Below, one piece after another: positions 38,864-50,104 of a stretch of DNA of 64,000 nucleotides. The stretch lies in the NCBI RefSeq assembly GCF_021018895.1, contig NC_079366.1:29515771-29579770 (forward strand). The letters run 5' to 3'. The position numbers and the translations under genes are program-made. The DNA is from Seriola aureovittata (taxonomy: Eukaryota; Chordata; Actinopteri; Carangiformes; Carangidae). The notes beneath the pieces are model-generated. The model did not search any database. It worked only from the letters and a program-made list of their open reading frames with translations, and was not told where the DNA came from. Position 1 is the first letter of the stretch. Each line of letters starts with the position of its first letter.

Positions 38864-40441
38864 ATGGCGGCGCGAGGCGTCTCCGGGTTGGAGAAGCTGA
38901 CTCGCCGTCACGCCGTGAAGCTTTCTCCGGCTGTCGGTGTGTCGGTGGAGGACTGCAGCCTGGCTGTGGGGGCAGTTGTGGGGTACGGCAGTGTTAAATC
39001 TGCCTCCAGGATGAACAGTGCGGTGGTTATTTTTCTGGACAGTATTGATAAAGTGAACGGGCTGGTGGAAAGTGGAGTTGTGATTAAAGGAACTCTGACT
39101 CCGGTGCTGTCTCTGGTCAGCCCCGCTAAAAAAATCATTATTTCTAACGTGCCTCCGTTTCTGAGGAATGAGATGCTGGAGAAGGAGCTGAGCCGACACG
39201 GACAGTTAGTGTCGCCGATCAGACTGATCCCTCTCGGCTGCAAGTCTCCGCACCTGAAGCACGTCATGTCTTTCAGAAGACAGGTGTTCATGATCTTAAA
39301 AAACAATAATGAGGAACTGAATATAGTTTTTAGATATCGCATTGAGGATTTTGATTATACTGTTCACGTGACTTCTGACACTTTAAAATGTTTTGGATGT
39401 GGAGCGGAGGGACATTTGATCCGCTCGTGTCCAGAAAGAGCGAGTGTCCGTCAGGCTGCTGCGTCTGCAGCAGAGACTCCTGTTGGAGCTGACGGTCCAA
39501 ACCTCACAGAGACTCAGGGAGCAGCAGACACTGACCACAGTGTCTCCAACACTGACCAGAGGCATCAGGAGGAGCTCAGTGTTCAGGCTGAAGGACAGGA
39601 GCAGCCAGGACACACAGCAACCAGTGTGGCTGAGTCTGTCCTCCAGGACGACTGTGTGATGGACGACGACGTGTTTCTACAGTCGTCTGTCAAAAGGAAG
39701 AACACGGAGACTAGAGCCAACACAGCAAAAGCTAAGAGGCTGTCAAAGAAAGATCTACAGTGTTCCTCCTCTCAGCCAGAGGAGAACCCACAGAACCCAC
39801 AGAGTGACACACAGAACCCACAGAGTGACACACAGAACCCACAGAGTGACACACAGAACCCACAGAGTGATGCACAGAACCCACAGAACTCACAGAACCC
39901 ACAGAGTGATGCACAGAACCCACAGAACTCACAGAACCCACACAGTGACACACAGAACTCACAGAACCCACACAGTGACACACAGAACTCACAGAACCCA
40001 CACAGTGACACACAGAACTCACAGAACCCACAGAGTGACACACAGAACCCACAGAGTGACTCACAGAACCCACAGAGTGACACACAGAACTCACAGAACC
40101 CACAGAGTGACTCACAGAACCCACACAGTGACACACAGAACTTACAGAACCCACAGGACAGTGACAGTGAGGAGGAGAACATCAAATGTAAATTGTTGAA
40201 CTTTTTGTTGGGTCAGGCTAAAATGGCGATTTACCTGAGCAGAAAAAATAAGTTGGAAGACTCAGCAGATGTTGATGCAACAGTTATTTATAAGTTGATG
40301 TTAAAGGCGAGACTGAAAACTGATTTCAGTTTCTTTAAGTTAGTAAATAATGTAGAAGAGTTCAAGAAGACATGGAGCCTCAAACAAGAGCTGTGTTCTG
40401 TGGAGAACGATGAGCTGATTTTTGGTCACATGTTGAAATGA
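38864..40441 (+). CDS. Gag/ORF1-like protein with CCHC zinc knuckle, 525 aa, intact
   Basis: I chose the ATG at 38864 (AGCATGG, good Kozak context); the frame is open further upstream but only through non-ATG codons. Residues about 85-150 look RRM-like (KKIIISNVPPFLRNEM, then ELSRHGQLVSPIRLI). A canonical CX2CX4HX4C knuckle (CFGCGAEGHLIRSC) lies at 176-189. Then comes an acidic, glutamine-rich linker, a run of NPQSDTQ-type repeats (about 307-430), and a C-terminal helical domain containing KCKLLNFLLGQAKMAIYLS. This is the layout of Tx1-type LINE ORF1 nucleic-acid chaperones, which coat the element RNA. There is no stop or frameshift, which argues for recent insertion or for selection. ZCCHC3-like host genes share the knuckle but not the repeats. 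Confidence 0.8.
   Translation: MAARGVSGLEKLTRRHAVKLSPAVGVSVEDCSLAVGAVVGYGSVKSASRMNSAVVIFLDSIDKVNGLVESGVVIKGTLTPVLSLVSPAKKIIISNVPPFLRNEMLEKELSRHGQLVSPIRLIPLGCKSPHLKHVMSFRRQVFMILKNNNEELNIVFRYRIEDFDYTVHVTSDTLKCFGCGAEGHLIRSCPERASVRQAAASAAETPVGADGPNLTETQGAADTDHSVSNTDQRHQEELSVQAEGQEQPGHTATSVAESVLQDDCVMDDDVFLQSSVKRKNTETRANTAKAKRLSKKDLQCSSSQPEENPQNPQSDTQNPQSDTQNPQSDTQNPQSDAQNPQNSQNPQSDAQNPQNSQNPHSDTQNSQNPHSDTQNSQNPHSDTQNSQNPQSDTQNPQSDSQNPQSDTQNSQNPQSDSQNPHSDTQNLQNPQDSDSEEENIKCKLLNFLLGQAKMAIYLSRKNKLEDSADVDATVIYKLMLKARLKTDFSFFKLVNNVEEFKKTWSLKQELCSVENDELIFGHMLK
39783..40155 (+). repeat. In-frame 21-base tandem repeat in ORF1 (NPQSDTQ heptads)
   Basis: Units of AACCCACAGAGTGACACACAG and close variants recur about 18 times. 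Variants replace NPQ with NPH, or insert an extra NSQ triplet, so unit lengths of 21 and 30 bases alternate. All units keep the frame. The encoded stretch is polar, low in complexity and probably disordered. Confidence 0.95.
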
Positions 40442-40479
40442 ATTTAATTTAGTTCATATTGAAATTTTGTCATTGAGCA

Positions 40480-40485
40480 AATAAA
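40480..40485 (+). terminator. Poly(A) signal of the ORF1 element
   Basis: AATAAA 17 bases before the A11 tract. Spacing is right for the tract being a reverse-transcribed poly(A) tail. Confidence 0.8.
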
Positions 40486-40512
40486 TGTGGTTTGAAAAAT
40501 CAAAAAAAAAAA

Positions 40513-40585
40513 TCTCTCTCCCTCTCTCTCTCTCCCTCTCTCTCTCCCTCTCTCTCTCTCTCTCCCTCTCTCTCTCCCTCTCCCT
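40513..40585 (+). repeat. (TC)n tract, 3' flank of the insertion
   Basis: Pure T/C again, with the same CTCTCTCCC units as the 5' tract. It starts straight after the poly(A) tail, so the target was the microsatellite itself. Confidence 0.95.
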
Positions 40586-43079
40586 GCACGGCTGCATGGG
40601 TTTGTAAAGTGCTTTGGAAACGAGAGTCCTGCTTTTAGCTGAAGCATTTTCTCCCTCTTCACCTCGAGTGGCTGCAGTTGGCGGTGGAGGATGCTGATCC
40701 TGTCTATCACCTCCTCCCCAGGCACCTCTGCCTCAGAGAGAAAGAGCTGCATAATTCAACTGAGATATCTCACTCTTTTTTTTTTTTACTTAACAGGCTT
40801 CTCGAATGAGCCAAAGCGTCAGCCGCAGAGTTTTAAGCCTTAAACATTTAGGAGGGAATAGCTGACGTTAAAAAATTAAACGAGAACTCAGCAGCAGAAA
40901 CTATTAAACATCTTTACACCGTTAACTCACAGAAATAGAAACCACAGCTGTTATAGCTCGTAGTCATGTCAAGTGCTGCATTCACCTTTCTGTTGCCTGG
41001 AAAATAGACATTCATACTTGATCGATTAGTTAGAAAATTAATCTGCAGCAATTTTGATAATCAGTGAAACATTTAAATAACTTTTAACTTTTTAAAGCTG
41101 TTTCCAGCTTCTTAAATATGAAATTCACTGTTTTTATTTGACTTGTATGATAGTAAACAGAATATGTTTGGGTTTTATAATTGCTGTGTGGCCCTGTAAT
41201 ATATTATTTTTCCAGCACATTCTACATCATGTGATATTTAAAGTCTGATTTCAGTATCTTTTAGACTCAGCATATTCAGTTTGGACTATACGTTCCCATA
41301 AACAAATAAAGGATTCAATATTTACTCCAAAGGACTTTATTCCTGGGAGTGTGCGCAGTCGCTGTCCAGAGAAAACCATGTATCTCCAAATTCTGTGTTT
41401 TTGAATTTTTCAGATGAATCCAAAGATCCAGTGTTTAGGCTAAAATAACTTTTAAAATCCAATTTGAGAATCTGAATAATAATTTTTTCCAAAGCTGAAA
41501 ACTTTGGAAACAGCAGCTTGAAAAAAAAAACAAAGTCGAACTTACTGGTTGTTCCAGAAGCTCTCAGCCACCTCTCCTGGTCTTCCTCAGCAGGTGGAGT
41601 TTCAGCGAGATGACCTGAGGATTTCAGTTACACAACAACACAATATACAGTATATTAAAACAGTATATCACTGTTCATCCACCGACTGATCACAAAACAA
41701 CAACAAATCATCTCCATGTCAAGTCAGCAGCTCCAGCCAATGAGGAAGCCCATGGATGGGGTTGAAAGCTTTAGAAAAAACAAGTAAGTTGGACCTACAT
41801 GTTGGAGGCTTTTTGTCAAGGGCTATTAAAAGTTTTGGAGATACATGTTTTTTTTTACAGATAATATATATATATATTTAAAATCTAAATGATTTAGTAA
41901 AATATTGAAACTATTTTTGGTGTCTGCTCAGTTTTATCCGGAGGGTGAAGGATTTTTAATTCATGACTTTTAATTTGTAAATTCCTGCTGCAGCTTTTAA
42001 TTTCCTGCACTCTTTCCTATGATAAGTCTAATTATTATTATTATTTCACAGCTATCAGACTTGACATATTTTCACTTTCAGACTTTGAATATTCAGTTGA
42101 AATGCCTCCATACTTTTCTCAACCACTTCAACATCAATCTCAAATTAAAAATATTCAAATGTAAAAAATTACGACACAAACCAATATTTATTTATATTTT
42201 CTTTTTCTTTTTTTTACTGAAAATGCTGAGCCAGCGGCCAGCGTCGGGGAGCTGAGAAACAGAATGAGCAAAATACACCTGGGCATCTCCACAAATAAAA
42301 CTGACAGGTAGAGATCAGTCGTGGCAGAAACACACACTGAGGCAGGGCATCATGGGAAAATGAGGCATCTGGGTATAATCTGAAAAAACTGTGCTCTGAC
42401 ACCAAATTCAAACAAACATCTCAACATTAATTTCATGTTTAATTAACTCCGTCATTCTTTTGCCTTCAGTTCCTCTGAGCCATCTGACTGTAAATGTCTG
42501 TTTAAATCATCTTTTTTTCTTCTTCTAAATTGAATTTCTGAGGGTATTTTTTTTTTTCTTTGGTGTATTTTTTCTTCTCCTGTGAATATCTGTCTGAAGA
42601 AATACAAATTTAAGGATTTAAATCTCTTGTAGAAGCGCCAAGTATCTCCCACCAGTGGCCTCAATAGACCAGCTTCACGCAGCTCTGGGACACGTCGTGC
42701 TACGACAACGAAGCAGACGAGATCAAGGACACCTCTCATGCTAATGAAGTTCATGAACTCGATATATTCATAGCCTGGCTTGATAACAAGTGCATTACCT
42801 CAATCTCTAGGCTGTCAAAAGGCATTCTGGGAAATGTAACTGAAAAGAAATCAGCAACATGAGAGGATGAGCTTATAATCATAAAAATTATGATATTACA
42901 ATATTGTCAAATGAAACTTGGGACATCCAGATGTTCGGTCTTTGAATGTTCAGCAGGTTCAGTTACAGACTTCCTGTAAAACAAGGTGGTGCTCCAGTGA
43001 CATTTGTGAACCAGTGAAGGATGCTGCTGCTAATAGTGATGGGTCTATGGGATGTCACAGCCACTAACTGTGACATCAC

Positions 43080-43490
43080 TGATTTGGGCGTGGCCCGAAG
43101 TGCTGGACGCTAGCAGGTTTCAGCCATGGATGTACGATAGGAACTGGGTAACCGGATGCAAAGACGGCATCCTGTGACCTGAATGGAAACTGATGAATTG
43201 CTGCATCAGCCAAAAAAGGCGTTCGGACCACTGCACATGCACATTAGCATTTCACCGCATGTTCCCGCTCGGGATGACGTCATGAAAATAAAACTGACTT
43301 CTCTCTGTGGGGAAGTTTTACAAATATAAAACTTCACCGGATTAGAAATTCACCAGCTCTGTCAACAGTTTTACAGACGTCTCTTTTATGATTTTCTGGG
43401 GAATTTTGTTTGTTTGTTGCAAAACCACAAGTGACCACTAGGGGGATATTGGCACTAAATGGCTCTTTAAATACATCCATGGTCCCGACC
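43080..43490. repeat. Probable dispersed teleost repeat
   Basis: Contains GACATCACTGATTTGGGCG, CATGGATGTACGATAG and AAGTGACCACTAGGGGG, wording I recall from many fish loci. It is non-coding with no clear ends. Confidence 0.4.
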
Positions 43491-45094
43491 CACAGAGGGC
43501 GGTGAAGCACGGCCTGTTTCCAGACCTCTGAATCACCACCAACACCTCCGAGTTGTTCAGTAATTCAAATATGTCTGGTGCTGCTCATTAACGGTTGTTT
43601 CTTACAGTCGTAGAAATATTTGATCGATCAGAGCTTTGTGACATGATTAAAAATGGAGAGGTCATCTTGCTGCACAGCCGGCTAGCTACTGCCACATCCA
43701 TGAAAAAGAGATTGGATATTATGGCAGAAAATAAAAACATTGCATGTGAACATTTTTACTGAAATGTTCAGAATCAACATGTTTGCATTTTGCCAAATAT
43801 TTAAATTAACAATACATTCGCATTACTGTGGTTTAATAGAAAATGTAATCTGGCTGCAATTACGTTTCCTATGAAATGAGTTTCCTGCTGCAGTTTACTT
43901 GTATAAAAAAGTCATTTTTAGGGGAGAGAGTTGAAGTTGACAACAATGTTAAGATAACTGCTCCTGTGTTCATGTTTGGTTCGAGCAAAGCGAAACTAAA
44001 TGACGGCGCTTTCAGACAAAAATCAGCGAACATGAACACAACGTCAGGTTGAAAGACGGGAGAGAAATAAAATAGTAATTCAGTGTGAGCATCGGCTACA
44101 GAAACACAACTGAAACATTCAGGGGTTCCGGTGTTTGTAGGAAAGTAGAACTTCATGTTCATGGGTAAGTTGGTGCAAGCACTTCTGTTTAAGTTTTGAT
44201 TTTGATCTTTAGCTTTAGCATTAGCATTTGCATTGTAAATAACAATGGGAACGTATCCTTTGTTTTAACCCAACATGGCAGCACGACGCTGTTGTACTTC
44301 TGCTGTCTGAGCTCAGTGATGGGCCTCAGCGTCCTGCCTCAGTGTGCATATCAAACCCTGAGGGCAACGTTTAATCCAAAAACCCTCATTTTGACAGAAT
44401 GGAAGGAAAAACAAGAAAACGGCAGCAAACAACAGTTGTACAAATTGACCAGTGTATTTGTGTTTTAAAAGTCCAGTTCAGCAGGTTCAGGAAATTTGCA
44501 AATCGAGTTCAAAGTCAACGCTGTCCCTCTGTTCCCACCGACATGTTTGCAGGCGAGAGCATCTCTGCAGTCCCTCCGAAGACGAGGCTGAGTCCTCTGC
44601 ATCTGCTCTTCTCGTCGACGGTTTTCCCACCGTCCAACTGCAAACACTTTCCCTCCTTTCATTAGTCCAAATCAACAGAGAGGCAGGTCCATCCCCGTCC
44701 AGCTGGACACACAGATTTCCAGGGACTCTGATCGGCTGATGCTGGAAGACTGGCAGACCAGTACAGATCAGTCCTCCACACAGAAACCTAGGCAGAGAGG
44801 AAGGTTTGGAGGAAGGTTAGAGGACCGCCACATCAGGCACTAACTGGTTTCCAATACTGCGCTGCATATGGAAGATTAAATAATAATAAAAATGACATAT
44901 TATATATGTATAGGACATGTATATTTCAGAAAATGTTAAACTGTCCTTTTAATCACTTGGCAAAAGAGAGACCACTGCTTTCTCTGCAAAGGCTTTTCAG
45001 TTGTTTTGTATCAAATGTAACAACAGTTTACATTTTTATGTTCTGTTTTCACCTGCGTCTGTTTGTTTGTTTGTTTGTTTATTTGTTTGTTTGT

Positions 45095-45390
45095 CAGCAG
45101 GATTATGCACTGAGCCGATTTGTGCCAAACTCGGTGGAGGGATGGAGCCTGGGCCAGAGGAGAGCCCATTAACTTTTGGTGTGGATCCAGGATTTATTTT
45201 TTATCACTTTATGAGATCAGACATTTTTCAGCACGTTTGCCAAATTCTTAGGAAATGATGTTTGGATGTTGACGTAAATAATCAGACATATTAATGGTGT
45301 TGACATCTTTGACTTTGTACAATTTGGTGCAGATTCAGATAATAATCTGGATCTGGATTGTTTGGCCTTGGTGGAGGTTTTCACTTATAA
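45095..45390 (+). repeat. Dispersed teleost repeat (CAGCAGGATTA type)
   Basis: Starts CAGCAGGATTATGCACTGAG, has GGTGTGGATCCAGGATTTAT and AATTTGGTGCAGATTCAGAT in the middle, and ends near GGCCTTGGTGGAGG. It carries a minus-strand AATAAA (45193-45198) that could serve socs7 as a poly(A) signal. Confidence 0.5.
45193..45198 (-). terminator. Candidate poly(A) signal of socs7 (repeat-borne)
   Basis: TTTATT on plus, AATAAA on minus, 386 bases past the socs7 stop codon and inside a dispersed repeat. Others lie further left, so usage is uncertain. Confidence 0.3.
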
Positions 45391-45583
45391 CAAACCCTTT
45401 TTCATCGCTGCTTTGTACATTTCTTTTTCTTCAAGTTTGTAAATGCAAGTGAAGGATGAAAGTATCAGAAAAATGTCGACCTCCTGTCTTTGTCTGTCCT
45501 TCAAACATGTGGTGAATTAAGTGTGACAGCTAAAATATGGTGATGAAAAACGAACTCACTTTGAGCTGAGAAGAACTCTGCTG

Positions 45584-46465
45584 CTACGTCTGCGACTCGG
45601 CCTCCTGCTCTGCTCCCACCACCCTCCGGATGCTCTTGATTGACAGGTACATCTCCTCCTCTGGGTCGTAGTAATAAAACTTACTCAAGTAGGAGATCAG
45701 CGGTCTGGAAAGAGGTGAATATCCGACACAGAGAAATCAACAGTCAAAAGTCATTCGAATTCATCTGGGAACCATTAATATTCTACTGGAGCTGGAACCA
45801 GTCCATCAGGTAGATCTCAGGATATTTCACTGGATAAGTGAGAACTTTGACCTGTGATTAAAAGTCAGAGCATCATCAAACGCATTAGGATTCATCCTCT
45901 GGGGGATCATGAACATCCCCACAAAATCTCATGACACTCCATCCAATAATTCTTGAGATATTATCAGTCTGGACCGAAGTGGTGCACCAACAGGTATTGT
46001 CAGAGAGACACATTGATAACATGTCTGAACAACTGAGACGCCACCACGAACAGATTCTCCCAAAGATAATTTTATCATTTTGCATAATTTTAGGAATAAC
46101 AACAAGCTTGCTGGATTTCCATCCTTCTCTAACTGATTCATGTGCTTGAATTTGTCCAGATCTGTTTGATCTGACACATACCATGTCCATTTAAACTGTG
46201 GATGACACCTTGAAAAAGAAGGGTTCAGTTTTGTGTTTTTAAAAGATTGTCACGGTTCTGTCATGGTTTACGACGGGTTCACGTTTCAGCGGGAGGATAT
46301 AGGTCACGTGACTGACAGGTGACGAGTACCTGGGCAGTGGAAGCTCCTGGATGTGGTCGATGCGGACTATCTGTCGGATGCAGAAGCGACAGAGGTGTTG
46401 CAGTGACTTCACGTTGCTGAAGCGAGATACAGGATACAGCAGCTGAACTGGGGTGGGAGGAAGCC
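45584..46465 (-). CDS. socs7: socs7 exons 8 and 9: end of SH2 and SOCS box
   Basis: Exon 8 (46330-46465) encodes LPPTPVQLLYPVSRFSNVKS and LQHLCRFCIRQIVRID. Exon 9 (45584-45704) encodes PLISYLSKFYYYDPEEEMYL and the C-terminus. The BC box and cullin box are both intact. The cysteine in CRFCIRQI replaces an arginine in the human sequence I recall. Exon 8 is 136 bases, so its loss would shift the frame and remove the SOCS box. Confidence 0.95.
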
Positions 46466-46469
46466 CTGA

Positions 46470-46524
<55 letters not shown>

Positions 46525-49500
46525 TTGTGTTACTGCTCTTGATCTTGTTTAACATCATCTCCTGTTAAAAAAACAAGTGTTATTTCATATGTTTCGTAAT
46601 GTCAACTAATTCCACCAAAATCAACAACGTGTTCGTCTTTCTCTCAATATTTTCCTGCTGAGTCTGTGACTCTCAGCTTGAGGCCACTCGACCCGAACCC
46701 GAACCCCACAGCACAAAAATATAAAGTTTCACTTATATAAAAAGCTCAGTAATTTGCTGAAGCAGCTTCACGCTGTAGTCGATCAAACTGGAGGAAATGG
46801 TTCTGTTTTCACCTGTGGAGTAAAACACATTTGCTGCTCTAATGATCATTTATAGCAGCACATTGAGTCATTTAGGTCTTCCTGCTGTACATGTAAGAAA
46901 ATCACTGATAAAAGAACATCATGATATTTAATATTAATTTTGACGATGTCAGTCTCATGATGGAAAGATTTTCAGCATTAAAGGAGCTACTTGAAAGTTT
47001 TGCCATTGCTACATAGCTAACGTTAGCACTGACAGCTGTTTATCTACGAGTCTAAAAGAAATGTTGTGAGTGAGTTCAGCATCAAACTTCCTTTACCTGC
47101 CAAGAGCCGTCTCCAGAGGTGGAAAGTAACACCAATGTCAACTCTTGCTTTGCTTCTATTTCTATCACTTCGTTTCATCTACTGAAGTTAGCATGCTAAC
47201 CAGCTAGATCCAGCCTGCTCGGACTGTCTCGGCACTTTCCGATACCGAGTCAATGTAGCCTTGAAGAAGTAACGCTGCCCAGAGGACACGTTATAACCTC
47301 ATGTATTGTAAACACAACAATGGCTGAAGCTCTTACCAAAATTGGGAAGTAAACAAATGTGAATGCTAACATTGGCTATGTAGCTATAGCACAACTTCCA
47401 AATAGCTCCTTTAATTAGGCTTAATAGCGACTTCTAGCAGCTCGGCTTTGACTATATAAAGTTGAAATATGAAGTCCAGACAACAGCTGGACTGGTGTGT
47501 CATAGTGGACTGTGGTGAATTGTGGGATACACTTGGTGCAACAAATGTGGGTTACACTCGTGTACTACCTGATGAAACATAAACATAAGTGCTCAGAACT
47601 GCTGCACTGTGGGTAACTGAACAGACGCTGGAAATGCAAATACACATGCTTATTTATACATATCCAAGACAAAAACATGGACAGGATGTCTTCAACATTC
47701 GAACATACTTAATGCCATAAATGCCTCACCAGGACCCCGTCATACTTACTGTAAGTTGAGGTGAAAACACTCACATATTTAGGTGCATTCTCACAATCAT
47801 AAACCATTCACAGGCTGAACGCAGACATACAGACAGTCAGATATATTCCTGCTCTCCTCCGTCTCTCAGGCACTTCTCACTAAGTGGTAGCTCACATCCA
47901 TTTTTGATCGGCTGGAGCTGCATGTGGATATATGACCTATATTTTACCTGGGACTCTGGAGCGGAGGAAGTAGAGGAATTTGCCGTTCTTGGAGTGCATG
48001 ATGGCTCGCTCGATGAACTCCACCACCGAGTGGCAGCGGTCCTCAAACTTCGGGTGACACCACAAGCTGAACGTCCCTGGAGGCAGAGAGAAATGTTCTT
48101 TTCTTTATGTATCGCATGTAGTATTTTATCATCTATAAATCATTCCCACATTAATTATGAAACATGTGTATCATTAAACATGTCTGATCATCCTGTTAGA
48201 TGGTTTTTCTGGATTTGGATTGGATTTTTCTGATTGAGGCAGACATTCAAAGTCAGGTCCACATGTTCCCCCACTTGTACAAAATTTTGTTGCTCCTCTA
48301 CTCTTGAACACATGACTTAAATTAAGAGCTTAAATCTGATTGGCTGAGCAGTGCAAAAAAAAAAAAAAGAGGGTGGTGTGCAAAAGTAGAGCTGCATAAA
48401 TAGGACATTTTATTGGTTGGTTATTTACACCAACATCAGGCCATGACTATGACTTCCTGGAAAATGTTTACCTCTGGGAAAACATGCATGCATCTTTAAT
48501 GTTGACGTCACGCCTCACATAGAAGCATATATAAACACTTGTACAAATGAAACCTCACATCTCCATTATTCTCTCCAGGCCTGGATTTACACCAGAGCAG
48601 GTAAAGTTTGTTTTTTAGCTGTAAAACATCTTTGTTTGTTACAGTATTACATTGTATTATTTATAGTAGTAGTATTATAGTATTAGTTGTTTTGTTACAG
48701 TGTGAATGTAAAATACCTAAATATATGATATTGGTATCAATTTCAAAAATCCATAACTGGTTTTTGCAATTGAAGTTACATTTCATGACATTACGGTCAT
48801 CATCCATCACATAATGGAATTACAATAAACCCCATTTCATGACATGTTTTGTTCCAGGATTTTAGGTTGAGGTGCGGTTAAAATCATAAATGGACGTAGC
48901 CTCCGTGACGTCACCCACAGGTTTCTGAAGAGCAGTTTTGAAGCTCAGATTGAGCTGATTCACCATCGCCTACTTGGCAGTGCTGACTCCGCCCCTAAAT
49001 CCCAGCTAATCAAAACATGGGCAAAGAGGAGGGGCGTGTGTAGAGCCAAGAATTGGTGCATGGGGAATATGGCAAGCATATAAGATGACCCACCTGTCAC
49101 TCAAAGAGGCCACGCCCTCAATCTGCCACAACTTAAAGCCTTAATAAAATGTAAACAGGTGAGTTATATAAACAGGTGTCATAAAGGAGGAAATTAGCTC
49201 TAGACACCAAAACAGTTTTTGTACCAGCCTGTAAACATGTTTATTTCTGCTGGAAAGTTGGACATTTTACCTTTTTCACTCCTGTGTTTGGCTTCATTTT
49301 TCAGCCCCGGAGGTTACGCTCGTTTAACTTAATAATTCAGTGTTTTTTGCTTTTGAGGCTCAAGTTTACATACGCAGCTGTGTGTCAGGTAAGTATAGTC
49401 TCAGAGGACTTCTTATATCTGTGACTTAAGTCAGCTGTCTGGGGTGGCTTAAACGTACACACACACAAAGCAACTTGTTAAACAAAGCTTTTTAAAATGG

Positions 49501-50069
49501 GCATCTCTCAACCATCTAAAAACACACATTTACACATCAGATCATTCCTGTGTATTTTACCAACACGCCTTGGATTCATCCTTTGGCGTCCTTGAATATC
49601 TGTATTAAATTTAATGGCGATCCATCCAATAACTGCTGTGATATTTGAGCCTGTGCCAAACTGACCAACCGACATGATGCTAACATGATGCTAACATGAT
49701 GCTAACATGATGCTAACATGGCTAAAGAGAAGATTTTACGAATAAAAACCTCTAATTTGCAGAGAAAGCCGACTAAATACAACCAGCCACTCTGTGTTTA
49801 CACACACACACACACACACACTCAGCGTGAGTAGAGACATCTGAACGTGTTGGTGTGTGCGAGTTGACTTCCCGTTGACCGCTCAGAGGTTGTTTATCTC
49901 GAAGCCATTCTGCTCTCGATTCATGTCAGGCCACAACGCGTTCATGCAGACGTGATCGTGCTGATGTGAATGTGTTGTGTCAGTCGGGGCTGCACGTCTG
50001 AATAATGAATGTGTTTCCAGGCATGACTCTATAGCTTCATGATGGTGACTCATTAATGTAGAACCCCAT

Positions 50070-50104
<35 letters not shown>

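Larger units (their letters stand above)
38650..40512 (+). mobile_element. ORF1-only, poly(A)-tailed Tx1/Kibi-like retroelement inserted in a TC microsatellite
   Basis: The TC tract stops sharply at 38649. A 214-base leader, one 525-codon ORF and a 60-base 3' UTR with AATAAA (40480-40485) follow. The insert ends in A11 (40502-40512), directly followed by more TC repeat. This is the structure of a target-primed retrotransposition product. There is no endonuclease or reverse-transcriptase ORF. The encoded protein resembles ORF1 of Tx1-clade LINEs, several of which insert into defined targets; the Kibi family is described as using TC microsatellites. Whether this is an ORF1-only family, a truncated LINE or a retrocopy of a domesticated ORF1 gene is open. 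Confidence 0.75.
37839..41614 (-). other. Three weak exon candidates of an unrecognised gene or gene relic
   Basis: Candidates 41546-41614, 40663-40727 and 37839-37938 each have AG/GT borders on the minus strand and compatible phases (2 in/1 out, 2 in/0 out, 0 in/1 out). They would encode HLAETPPAEEDQERWLRASG plus TT, then VPGEEVIDRISILHRQLQPL, then GERQSRHRVGLSLLGCDQHQ and onward. I do not recognise the product. The second segment looks helical and coiled-coil-like. The third exon is separated from the others by the retroelement and the TC tract. No upstream or downstream exons were found. It may be chance or a decaying gene. Confidence 0.25.
40586..45583 (-). other. Intergenic DNA and socs7 3' UTR
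   Basis: The right part (down from 45583) should be the socs7 3' UTR. It contains relics of an AT-rich MITE (40995-41110), a dispersed repeat at about 43080-43490 and another at 45095-45390. No gene is recognised besides the weak exon candidates at 40663-40727 and 41546-41614. A 100-codon minus-strand ORF at 42452-42754 has no recognisable domain. Confidence 0.5.

Noticed and set aside
39732..40185. 140- and 137-codon antisense ORFs opposite the ORF1 repeat
   Set aside because: They exist only because the sense repeat has a 21-base period free of stops on both strands. No start context or domain.
42452..42754. 100-codon minus-strand ORF between the retroelement and socs7
   Set aside because: No family recognised, lysine-rich end over an A-rich stretch, and no splice or promoter context. 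Probably chance.
44399..44739. Overlapping 60-95 codon ORFs on both strands
   Set aside because: Open in several frames at once, without recognisable motifs. Most likely socs7 3' UTR or flank.
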